The notes: generated by a model not told the origin, from the sequence alone. Counted from the first letter of the stretch, positions 1 to 6,135 are shown. The stretch is DNA of 6,682 nucleotides from Acholeplasmatales bacterium (GCA_900770055.1 CAAGJD010000078.1:1-6682); one strand, 5' to 3'. Program-made: numbers and translations.

Positions 1-13
1 GCTCTTCCGATCT
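1..13. other. Illumina adapter remnant (not genomic)
   Basis: The first 13 bases are identical to the 3' end of the standard Illumina TruSeq adapter; read on the minus strand they give the familiar AGATCGGAAGAGC. They sit at the extreme contig end, where untrimmed read ends collect. The coat-protein reading frame stays open through them by chance, so the last four or five apparent residues of that protein are artefactual. Genomic sequence begins at base 14. Confidence 0.95.
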
Positions 14-360
14 TCACCCTCAAAATAACCATCTAAATAAATACTTTTAGAAGAAATTGCTTTATATTTTGTTTCAACAAAATCAATTATCTTCTTTCTT
101 TCTTGATTAACCTTTTTTAAAGCATTTTTAGCTTCTATATTATTAGGATGAGTAATAATATATTGAGTAAGCTCAATTGATGCAAAACTATAAATTTGAA
201 TTAAAAATATTAAAGAATCAAAATCATTTTTAGGCTTATATACTTCTAAAACATATTTATATGGAGAAAACAGATTTTCCCACAAGGAACCCTTTAAAAA
301 GGCTTTTTCAATATCTGAATCCATTACAAAGCTCTGAGAATTTATTTCTAAAGTCTTCAA
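14..360 (-). CDS. Spore coat CotJA/CotJB-like fusion protein, 3' truncated at contig end
   Basis: Start chosen at TTG (358-360), because GGAG lies 8 bases upstream and no in-frame ATG occurs before residue 13. The frame is open for 115 codons to the adapter junction, with no stop reached. Residues about 12-36 resemble CotJA: a short segment reading AFLKGSLWENLFSPYK, like the family's A-L-x-x-G-T-L-W/F...P-Y/F core. Residues about 47-115 resemble CotJB: a helical segment FASIELTQYIITHP followed by an Arg/Lys-rich helix, then KYKAIS and YLDGYFEGE, which align with CotJB's Y-G-P-L and terminal W-x-x-G-P-W-P-W-E region. CotJA and CotJB are normally separate small proteins of the spore coat, encoded with the manganese-catalase-like CotJC in an operon made in the mother cell. 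Here they appear as one polypeptide. A cotJC gene would be expected just off the left edge. The CotJB assignment is the stronger one; the CotJA part is short and rests on a single motif. Confidence 0.72.
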
Positions 361-377
361 AATATCATCTCCACATT

Positions 378-407
378 ATTTTATGAATTGTTAAATAATT
401 TATATGG
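378..407 (-). promoter_or_regulatory. Possible sigma-E-type promoter for the cotJ-like gene
   Basis: On the minus strand, CCATATA (401-407) is followed after 15 bases by CATAAAAT (378-385). The mother-cell sigma-E consensus is KMATATT, 14-15 bases, CATACANT, so the -10 matches at every fixed base but one and the spacing fits. In Bacillus subtilis the cotJ operon is sigma-E dependent. Against it: transcription would start at about base 371, almost on the GGAG ribosome binding site, leaving a very short leader. In sequence this AT-rich, such matches also arise by chance. Confidence 0.35.
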
Positions 408-409
408 GT

Positions 410-437
410 AAAAAAACAGCCCACATTTGTGGACTGT
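410..437 (-). terminator. Rho-independent terminator of the M6 lipoprotein gene
   Basis: Bases 416-425 and 428-437 form a 10-bp inverted repeat whose one mismatch becomes a G-U pair in the minus-strand RNA. Opening the inner pair gives a 9-bp stem with a 4-base loop. It is followed on that strand by a run of T (410-415). It begins six bases after the lipoprotein stop codon. On the plus strand the same position is a C-A mismatch, so it works best in the minus direction. It separates the protease gene from the cotJ-like gene. Confidence 0.88.
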
Positions 438-442
438 AATTA

Positions 443-1957
443 TTATTTAATTGTAATTGATAAATTAGCATTTTCCTTCGTGATTGAATTAATTTCAAGG
501 CTGAAAAATAATGTCGTACCATCATGAAGCATATAATCAGTATAATCATCTATTCCAAATACATCAGTAAATTTTGTATAAAGATTTTCTTGATATGCAT
601 AATAATCAAATGGCTCAGGTGATAGCATATTACAAAATAAGCCAGCTTCATCTGAATTATCATATTTAAAGCCTGTCATATAATCACCTGAATTATACGT
701 AACTTTACCATTTTTATCATAATTAATACTTGCATCAACATGAATTATTCTAATACCTAAAGCATCTTTAATGCTATAAGGATCAGTTATTTGACCATCA
801 CGTTTGTTAAGACCATCATTTGCATAAAGTTCTATTAAGAAATATTCATCATATATAGTATGTACATCATGGTTAGCAATTAATAAGAATTCTCCAGTTG
901 ATGAAAATGACTTTAAATCTAAAGTTATTGTACCACTTCCAGTTACTACTGTAGGTGTTACCCAGCCTAATAGTAGCTTACTAATCATACCATGATCACC
1001 AATATTTCCATCCATCATATCAGCACAATATAAGCCTCCAGTAGGACCTACATTTTCATCATAATCGTAATAATCATCAAGTCCTAGCATATGACCTGTT
1101 TCATGAATAAAGGTATGTGCATCCACCTTAATTCCTGTAGGGTCATAGCTTCCAGCCTCTTCAGGTGTTGGATGCATAAAATCAATTCCTGCAAAGCCAT
1201 AAGAATTTGCATAGATTCCATCATATGTATAATCTGTATAATCCCATGAGACAAATGCCCAATAAATATTAGATACACCATCATAATCAACAGCACAGTT
1301 ATAAATTAGCCATACACCATCGATATAGCCATTTGAATCATAGTCATAATCATTCATATTATAATAAGAATCATAATGAGCTAAGGCTTCTCTTAAAATA
1401 AGATCAGAACCATATTGATATGTATCATCAGAATAATTGTCATAATAATTTTTATCATATTTTGGTGTAAACCATTCATTAACAACATCAAATTGTAAAT
1501 CTAAAGTTCCATAAGATGATTCATAATAATAGCTTTTAACACTCTCAAAGCCAGTTTCTTCTTCTGTACCATTAAACGCAATATTTATTTCATTTAATGC
1601 ATTTTGTGTTGCATTAGCATTATCTAAATTAACTGGAATAACTAAAACCTTAGGGCTACCAATTGATGGTAAAACATCCTGAGTTAAAGGACCATTTTTA
1701 AGTAAATAATCATTAAATTTTACCTTTTCAGCTGCAATTGGACCCAATTCTGTAGCTGAAGTAATTGTACTAGTAGGTAAAGAGGTTGGATTAACCTCTT
1801 TAGTAGCTGTAGTTGAAGGATCACTTATTGATGGAGTAGTTGATGCTACTGTTGTAGTAGTACTACTAAGTATTCCAAATTTAAATTCAAAATCACAGCT
1901 AGTTAATAAAATAACAGTTGTTAAAATTAATGCAATATAAATAAGTTTTCTTTTCAT
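443..1957 (-). CDS. M6-family metalloprotease lipoprotein (immune inhibitor A-like)
   Basis: Encodes 504 residues from ATG at 1955-1957. An in-frame ATG 12 bases upstream is rejected because it has no ribosome binding site and its own bases form the GGTGAT site of the downstream ATG. The N-terminus is a lipoprotein signal: MKRK, a hydrophobic stretch, and lipobox LLTSC with Cys21 as the lipidated residue. A Thr/Ser-rich linker (about 31-70) follows, probably spanning the envelope. The protease domain carries HETGHMLGLDD, with zinc ligands His285, His289 and Asp295 and catalytic Glu286. It is followed by the M6-style Met-turn region CADMMDG...GDHG..SK..LGW. A DYDSNGYIDG segment about 80 residues before the motif looks like the calcium-binding loop common in M6 enzymes. 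The domain is strikingly rich in Tyr and Asp. The predicted role is surface-anchored degradation of external protein; the true substrate is unknown. It has its own terminator and stands alone. A TATGAT -10-like hexamer lies about 20 bases upstream of the start with no clear -35. Confidence 0.9.
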   Translation of the reverse strand: MKRKLIYIALILTTVILLTSCDFEFKFGILSSTTTTVASTTPSISDPSTTATKEVNPTSLPTSTITSATELGPIAAEKVKFNDYLLKNGPLTQDVLPSIGSPKVLVIPVNLDNANATQNALNEINIAFNGTEEETGFESVKSYYYESSYGTLDLQFDVVNEWFTPKYDKNYYDNYSDDTYQYGSDLILREALAHYDSYYNMNDYDYDSNGYIDGVWLIYNCAVDYDGVSNIYWAFVSWDYTDYTYDGIYANSYGFAGIDFMHPTPEEAGSYDPTGIKVDAHTFIHETGHMLGLDDYYDYDENVGPTGGLYCADMMDGNIGDHGMISKLLLGWVTPTVVTGSGTITLDLKSFSSTGEFLLIANHDVHTIYDEYFLIELYANDGLNKRDGQITDPYSIKDALGIRIIHVDASINYDKNGKVTYNSGDYMTGFKYDNSDEAGLFCNMLSPEPFDYYAYQENLYTKFTDVFGIDDYTDYMLHDGTTLFFSLEINSITKENANLSITIK

Positions 1958-1990
1958 ATTTATCACCATTTAATAAATCATCATAATTTT

Positions 1991-2019
1991 TTGAAAAATA
2001 AAGGGAGCCAAGCTCCCTT
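1991..2019 (-). terminator. Rho-independent terminator of the ferredoxin gene
   Basis: A perfect 8-bp stem (2001-2008 with 2012-2019), rich in G and C, has a 3-base loop and is followed on the minus strand by TTATTTTT. It lies 12 bases after the ferredoxin stop, so the ferredoxin message ends before the protease gene. Confidence 0.9.
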
Positions 2020-2031
2020 CATATAAAATAA

Positions 2032-2199
2032 CTATTCTTCTACGATTGCATCAACAGGACAAGCTCCTTGACAAGCACCACAATCGATACATGCATCTGC
2101 ATCAATAACAGAAACATCTTCTACAGTGATAGCTCCAACAGGGCATTCAGGTGCACAAGCACCGCAACCGATACAAGCATCTGTAACTTTTCTTGGCAT
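2032..2199 (-). CDS. 2[4Fe-4S] ferredoxin, clostridial type
   Basis: A 55-residue protein that starts at ATG 2197-2199 behind a near-perfect ribosome binding site (AAGGAGG, 8-base spacer) and ends with TAG. Two cluster motifs C-x2-C-x2-C-x3-C-P are complete: Cys9, 12, 15, 19 and Cys37, 40, 43, 47. The protein is acidic (VEDVSVIDAD between the halves, VDAIVEE at the end) and shows the usual internal duplication. Proteins of this family carry electrons at low potential in the cytosol of anaerobes, for example for pyruvate:ferredoxin oxidoreductase or hydrogenase; the partner here cannot be read from the context. Full length for the family. The strong promoter, strong ribosome binding site and terminator indicate a highly expressed single-gene transcript. 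The gene uses G- and C-containing codons more than its neighbours, as expected for an abundant protein. Confidence 0.96.
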   Translation of the reverse strand: MPRKVTDACIGCGACAPECPVGAITVEDVSVIDADACIDCGACQGACPVDAIVEE

Positions 2200-2227
2200 A
2201 CCAGTTTCCTCCTTAGTTATTTCTTAT

Positions 2228-2256
2228 ATTTTAGCATTTTAAGAATAATTTGTCTA
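2228..2256 (-). promoter_or_regulatory. Sigma-A promoter of the ferredoxin gene
   Basis: On the minus strand, TAGACA (2251-2256), a spacer of exactly 17 bases, and TAAAAT (2228-2233). The -10 is preceded by TGC, giving an extended -10. Each hexamer has five of six consensus bases. The leader to the ATG is about 20 bases and holds the AAGGAGG site. Confidence 0.8.
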
Positions 2257-2265
2257 TATTAATAG

Positions 2266-2294
2266 TTGAATTTTCTTATCTAAAAGTGTAAAAT
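2266..2294 (+). promoter_or_regulatory. yneF: Sigma-A promoter of yneF
   Basis: TTGAAT (2266-2271), a spacer of 17 bases, and TAAAAT (2289-2294) lie about 25 bases upstream of the yneF start. It is divergent from the ferredoxin promoter, with only nine bases between the two -35 hexamers. Confidence 0.75.
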
Positions 2295-2319
2295 AGCATT
2301 AGTGAGGAGTGATTAAATA

Positions 2320-2550
2320 ATGATGACTATTGAAATTTGGCAATTTATTGTAGTTTTACTATTAGTATTAGTAATAACTGCTATTGTAACTTTCATAATC
2401 ACTAGAAAGTTATTTGCTAGAGAACTTAAGAAAAACCCACCTGTTTCTGAGGAAATGATTCGTGCAATGATGACTCAAATGGGGCGTACACCTTCTGAAA
2501 AACAAGTTCGTGCCGTAATGCGTTCTATGGAAGAAGCTAAAAATAAGTAA
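2320..2550 (+). CDS. yneF: YneF-like UPF0154 membrane protein
   Basis: A 76-residue protein of the UPF0154 family and of usual length for it. One N-terminal membrane segment (about residues 6-28) is followed by RKLFARELKKNPP and the conserved cytosolic stretch SEEMIRAMMTQMGRTPSEKQ, which ends in a charged helix. The function of the family is not established; it is widespread in Bacillota as a small single-pass protein. Two ATG codons are adjacent. The first is chosen because GAGGAG (2304-2309) lies 10 bases before it; starting at the second would lose one Met only. It is the only plus-strand gene in the window, with its own promoter and a terminator starting 13 bases past the stop. Confidence 0.93.
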   Translation: MMTIEIWQFIVVLLLVLVITAIVTFIITRKLFARELKKNPPVSEEMIRAMMTQMGRTPSEKQVRAVMRSMEEAKNK

Positions 2551-2562
2551 AATTGCTTACTA

Positions 2563-2589
2563 GACTGCAAATTTTTGCAGTCTTTTTTC
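2563..2589 (+). terminator. Rho-independent terminator of yneF
   Basis: An 8-bp perfect stem GACTGCAA/TTGCAGTC (2563-2570 with 2575-2582) has a 4-base loop and is followed by six T from 2583. There is no T-run on the minus strand, so it acts in the yneF direction only. Confidence 0.92.
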
Positions 2590-2594
2590 TTTAT

Positions 2595-2627
2595 AAAAAA
2601 AAATAGGCAGAAATTAAATTCTGCCTA
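2595..2627 (-). terminator. Rho-independent terminator of the EF-G-like gene
   Basis: A 9-bp perfect stem (2604-2612 with 2619-2627; core GGCAGAA/TTCTGCC) has a 6-base loop and is followed on the minus strand by nine T (2595-2603). It starts eight bases after the EF-G-like stop. It lies back to back with the yneF terminator, and the two share the AT tract 2583-2603. Confidence 0.93.
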
Positions 2628-2635
2628 AATTATTA

Positions 2636-4669
2636 TTACTTTTTAATTAGTTTTTGTTGAATATGAGCTGGTGCTTCTTCATATTGATAGAATTCACGAT
2701 TAAAGAAGCCTGCACCTTGCGTTAATGTCTTTAAGTCATTAACATATTCAGAAATTTCTGATTCAGGTACATAAGCTGTAATCTTTTGCATACCTGATGA
2801 ATTAATATCCATACCAACTACCTTAGCACGACGTTGATTTAAGTCTGATAAAATATCACCAACAACATCACTAGCTACAGTTACAACAATCTTAATAATT
2901 GGTTCTAAAATAACTGGATTACACTTCATATAAGCATTTTTAAATGCTTCCTTTGCTGCCATTTGGAAAGCTAAATCCTTTGAATCAACTGGATGGTATT
3001 TACCATCAAATAAGATACCATGTACACCAATTACAGGGAAGCCAGCAAGTAAACCTTTTTCACAAGCCTCAAAGAAGCCCTTTTCAACTGATGGGAAGAA
3101 ATTCTTTGGTACTGCACCACCAAATACTTCTTCAGAGAATGTATTTTCAGGAGCTGGTTCAAAACGCATGCTTACAACACCATACATACCAGCACCACCA
3201 CTTTGTTTAACAAATCTACCCTCAGCCTCAGCCTTAGCCTTAATTGTTTCACGGTAAACAATTTGAATATCTTCAATTGTTAATTCTAGCTTATAAGTGT
3301 TTTTAATCTTTTCAAGTAAATAATTTAAGTGGCCTAAGCCTAATGTACCAATTAATAATTGGTTTGTTTCAACATTACGCTTAATTTCAACACATTTATC
3401 CTCAATCATAATCTTAGATAATACCATTGAAAGCTTATCTTCATCTTGTTTTGTCTTAGGAACTAAGCCCTTATAATAAACTGCAGTTGGATAATCAATT
3501 GGATCATAAACAATAATTGATTTTGGTGAACAAATAGTCATTGAATTTTCTAATCCTTCAACCTTAGCTATACAGCCAATATCACCAGCATGTAGTTCAG
3601 AAACCTGATTAATCTTACCACCTAATACAGAATATAATTGACCTACAGAAATAGTTTTCTTTAGATTTGGAATATAAACATCATCGCCAGCCTTAATTAC
3701 ACCTGAGAAAATCTTAAATGTGTTAGTAATACCAGCATATGGATCTACTACTGTCTTAAATACAAATGCAGAGAATGGTTCCTCATCTAAAGTCTTTCTT
3801 TCAATTTCATTACCACTTTCATCCTTACCAACAATTGGCTTTAAATCAGATGGATTAGGTAAATAATCAATAAACATATCTAGTAATGTATGTAGACCAA
3901 TGTTCTTTGTTGCAGAACCAACTAATACTGGAATTAAATCACCATTTAATACACCAGTACGTAAGCCTGAATGAATTTCTTCTTTTGTTAATTCCTCGCC
4001 CATGAAGAATTTATCTAATAATTCCTCTGATGTTTGAGCAACTGCTTCAACCATGTTGTTATGAAGCTCAAATACCTTAAGCTTCTTATCATCATAGATT
4101 TCAGCATCCTCACATTCTTTACCATTAAACTTTCTAGCCTTTAATGTAACAACATTAACAAAGCCATCAAATGAATCATTATGACCCATAGGGTAACAGA
4201 ATGGAATCGCATTCTTACCTAGCTTAGATACAATACTATCCATAATCTTTTCAAAATGAACTTCTTCCTTATCCATCTTATTAACATAAATAAGAGTTGG
4301 AATATTATTCTTTCTAAGCATATTCCAATGCTTAATTGTTTGAACCTCTAGTCCAGCTTGTGCATTAACTACTAAAACTGCACCCTTTACAACCCTAATT
4401 GCGGCAATAGCCTCACCAATAAAATCATCACTACCAGGTACATCTATAAGATTAATTTTATAATCCTTATAAGAAATAGGCACAACTGTTGATTTAATTG
4501 AATTCATTCTTGCCTTTTCCTCTGGAGTATAATCACTAATTGTAGTTCCTTTTTCAACTGAGCCCTTAGGAGCTCCTGAAGTTAAAGAGTATAAAGACTC
4601 TACTAATGTAGTTTTACCACTTTGAAGATGGCCTAAAACTACAATGTTTCTAATATTGTTGTTTCCCAT
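2636..4669 (-). CDS. Elongation factor G-like translational GTPase (EF-G paralogue)
   Basis: Encodes 677 residues, close to normal EF-G length, from ATG 4667-4669 with AAAGGA nine bases upstream. The GTPase domain shows a P-loop GHLQSGKT (13-20), DVPG (76-79), NKMD (130-133) and VGSATKN (250-256). Domain II spans about 297-378 and domain III about 390-465. Domain IV, about 468-590, starts at VYRETI and includes KQSGGAGMYG and PSVEKGF. Domain V is about 592-670. The overall likeness, including GTTISDYTPEE in switch I, is to the EF-G-like (FusA2-type) paralogues of Bacillota rather than to housekeeping EF-G or to Tet(M)-type protection proteins. Departures from EF-G: the catalytic His after DxPG is Ser80, the RGIT switch I Thr signature is absent (MNSIKST instead), and the domain IV loop has Ala and Met where Arg/His and Gln are usual. 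GTP binding is likely; ordinary translocase activity is doubtful. The cellular role of this paralogue group is not established. It is a single-gene unit with a cre-like operator upstream and a strong terminator. Confidence 0.9.
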   Translation of the reverse strand: MGNNNIRNIVVLGHLQSGKTTLVESLYSLTSGAPKGSVEKGTTISDYTPEEKARMNSIKSTVVPISYKDYKINLIDVPGSDDFIGEAIAAIRVVKGAVLVVNAQAGLEVQTIKHWNMLRKNNIPTLIYVNKMDKEEVHFEKIMDSIVSKLGKNAIPFCYPMGHNDSFDGFVNVVTLKARKFNGKECEDAEIYDDKKLKVFELHNNMVEAVAQTSEELLDKFFMGEELTKEEIHSGLRTGVLNGDLIPVLVGSATKNIGLHTLLDMFIDYLPNPSDLKPIVGKDESGNEIERKTLDEEPFSAFVFKTVVDPYAGITNTFKIFSGVIKAGDDVYIPNLKKTISVGQLYSVLGGKINQVSELHAGDIGCIAKVEGLENSMTICSPKSIIVYDPIDYPTAVYYKGLVPKTKQDEDKLSMVLSKIMIEDKCVEIKRNVETNQLLIGTLGLGHLNYLLEKIKNTYKLELTIEDIQIVYRETIKAKAEAEGRFVKQSGGAGMYGVVSMRFEPAPENTFSEEVFGGAVPKNFFPSVEKGFFEACEKGLLAGFPVIGVHGILFDGKYHPVDSKDLAFQMAAKEAFKNAYMKCNPVILEPIIKIVVTVASDVVGDILSDLNQRRAKVVGMDINSSGMQKITAYVPESEISEYVNDLKTLTQGAGFFNREFYQYEEAPAHIQQKLIKK

Positions 4670-4686
4670 ATTAAAATATCCTTTCT

Positions 4687-4701
4687 TTGTAAACGTTTTC
4701 T
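4687..4701. promoter_or_regulatory. Catabolite-responsive element (cre) for CcpA, upstream of the EF-G-like gene
   Basis: TTGTAAACGTTTTCT on the plus strand fits the cre consensus WTGNAANCGNWNNCW at every position and TGWNANCGNTNWCA at all but the last base. It has the typical central CG within AAACGTTT. It lies 18 bases before the ATG of the EF-G-like gene. The best -10-like hexamers on the minus strand are TATAAG (4707-4712) and TAGAAT (4713-4718), so the site would cover the transcription start, a position that gives repression when preferred sugars are present. No convincing -35 was found, so the promoter itself is uncertain. Confidence 0.6.
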
Positions 4702-4773
4702 ACTTTCTTATAATTCTATCATATTTCTATTAATAAATAAAGAATATTTTATTACTTTGTAATAAGATTTTTT

Positions 4774-4811
4774 AAAAAGAAAAACAAATCTCTTTTATGA
4801 TTTGTTTTTCT
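4774..4811 (-). terminator. Terminator after the M28 peptidase gene
   Basis: A perfect 13-bp stem (4778-4790 with 4799-4811) has an 8-base loop; only three of the pairs are G-C. On the minus strand it ends in TTTTTCTTTTT. It starts about 20 bases after the M28 stop. The plus strand also has a T-run (4817-4823), but no plus-strand gene needs it. The low G-C content makes it weaker than the other terminators here. Confidence 0.72.
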
Positions 4812-4830
4812 AATAATTTTTTTAATTAAA

Positions 4831-6084
4831 TTAACTATTTGATCTTTCTTTTCTTCCTAAATAAATATCAAGCTCATCCTTCATATTTTGTGGAATAGTT
4901 TGTTCTACAGGAAAATATACAGAATTAATAAGTCTTGAAGAAAAATAAACAATAAAATCACATGTTTTATAATAATTATCTTCACTTAAATTATCTAAAA
5001 TATATAATCTTGAATGAATCTTAGCACCACCCTGTGGTGAAAGTCTTGCGAATGAAACTGCAGGTACACCAGAGTCTGCAAATGGTGTTGAATCAGAAGA
5101 ATAAACACCCTGTCTTGGAGTGATCGCAAAACCAGTTTCAAAACCTAAATAATTAATATAGCTTACTAAAGATTTTTCAGATGTACAGCAAGCAATATCA
5201 TTACCAATTGTAACACCAGTCATATCAACATTTATACAAAGCTTATAATTAATAAGCTCCTCTTTATGCATTTCAACATAAGCTTTAGAACCTAAAAGCC
5301 CCATTTCCTCACTACCACACCAAATAAATCTTAGCGTTCTTTTTGGTTTATTTTCCATATAATATGCAAGCATTTGCATAATTGTAGTTGAGCCTGTTGC
5401 GTTATCATAAGCTCCCTTAGAATAGTTTACAGAATCATAATGAGCAGTAAATGCTACTATCTCATTTGAATATTCACTACCAATAATTTCTGCGACAACA
5501 TTATGACTGGAATTCTTCTTTTCTTCTTGTTTTAAAACTATTGTTGCGGATTCTGGCATTTTTCTTAATAATGCTTCTGCATCTTTCATTCTAATACATA
5601 CTGCAGGAATTTTGCCTTCATTATAATGTCTTTCACGATACATATATGGATCTAAATCAACCTGATTATTATCTAAATAAATATCACCACAGCATAAAAT
5701 TAAGCCTAATGCCTTCCTTTCAACAAGCTTTTTATAAAGCTTATAATTAACAAGCTTGCTGTGAACTAAACAAATACATCCCTCAATATTATTAACAAGT
5801 GCTGAATTTAGGCTATCAACATAAACAAATTTACCAGTTATACCTTCATCAGAAGTTGATGAAGACATACCAACACCAGTACATTCAATATTAATGCTTG
5901 TATCACTAAATGAAAGCTTAGCCTCATGTAAATCATAGCCATCAACTAAAAACTCTTCACTCCAGGCATTAGCGTTTAGATTCTTACATTCTTCTAATAT
6001 AATATCTCTAGCTTTCATTTCTTCTTTTGAACCACCAGTTCTAACAAATGATATAACATTTAATAAATCAAAGCTTTTATACAT
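4831..6084 (-). CDS. M28-family zinc metallopeptidase with PA-like domain, no signal peptide
   Basis: Encodes 417 residues from ATG 6082-6084. An in-frame GTG at 6091-6093 is rejected because it is the tail of the ribosome binding site GAGGTG (6091-6096), which sits six bases before the ATG. Residues about 55-170 form a PA-like insert, with a variable middle around RKALGLILCCGD. The M28 catalytic core follows with all expected residues: AHYD (ligand His215, Asp217), AYDNATG (Asp227 bridging the metals), GSEEMGLLG (base Glu259, ligand Glu260), NVDMTG (Asp287) and KIHSRLY (His357). It should be an active di-zinc aminopeptidase or carboxypeptidase-like enzyme; M28 members differ in substrate and the sequence does not settle it. 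There is no leader or membrane segment, so it probably works in the cytosol on imported or internal peptides. It lies 33 bases behind the SpoIVFB-like stop with no terminator between, so co-transcription is likely. Confidence 0.9.
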   Translation of the reverse strand: MYKSFDLLNVISFVRTGGSKEEMKARDIILEECKNLNANAWSEEFLVDGYDLHEAKLSFSDTSINIECTGVGMSSSTSDEGITGKFVYVDSLNSALVNNIEGCICLVHSKLVNYKLYKKLVERKALGLILCCGDIYLDNNQVDLDPYMYRERHYNEGKIPAVCIRMKDAEALLRKMPESATIVLKQEEKKNSSHNVVAEIIGSEYSNEIVAFTAHYDSVNYSKGAYDNATGSTTIMQMLAYYMENKPKRTLRFIWCGSEEMGLLGSKAYVEMHKEELINYKLCINVDMTGVTIGNDIACCTSEKSLVSYINYLGFETGFAITPRQGVYSSDSTPFADSGVPAVSFARLSPQGGAKIHSRLYILDNLSEDNYYKTCDFIVYFSSRLINSVYFPVEQTIPQNMKDELDIYLGRKERSNS

Positions 6085-6106
6085 TATTATCACCTCATAT
6101 TAATAA

Positions 6107-6135
6107 ATTATATAATACTAAGGTCGATAATGCAA
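6107..6135 (-). promoter_or_regulatory. Weak candidate internal promoter before the M28 gene
   Basis: On the minus strand, TATAAT (6107-6112) is a perfect -10 with TTGCAT (6130-6135) 17 bases upstream; only the TTG of the -35 matches. It overlaps the end of the SpoIVFB-like gene. It could let the peptidase be expressed outside sporulation, but in such AT-rich sequence a chance match is quite possible. Confidence 0.3.

Noticed and set aside
1..13. Genuine continuation of the coat-protein frame through bases 1-13
   Set aside because: The frame is open, but the 13 bases are an exact adapter match at the contig terminus, so the extra residues are artefactual.
1084..1296. Open frame of 70 codons on the minus strand inside the M6 protease gene
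   Set aside because: It overlaps the HExxH-bearing frame entirely, has no ribosome binding site and has a composition typical of an out-of-frame read.
2068..2262. Open frame of 64 codons on the plus strand across the ferredoxin gene
   Set aside because: It is antisense to a complete two-cluster ferredoxin with promoter, ribosome binding site and terminator. Its Cys/Thr/Ser-rich product is the expected shadow of the repeated cluster codons.
2944..3210. Open frame of 88 codons on the plus strand inside the EF-G-like gene
   Set aside because: It is antisense to conserved domain IV of the GTPase, with no start signals; the His/Gln-rich product is a mirror of that gene's codons.
2636..4669. Tetracycline ribosomal protection protein (Tet(M) type)
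   Set aside because: The GTTISDYTPEE switch I, length and domain IV/V features match EF-G-like paralogues. No mobile element or resistance context is present.
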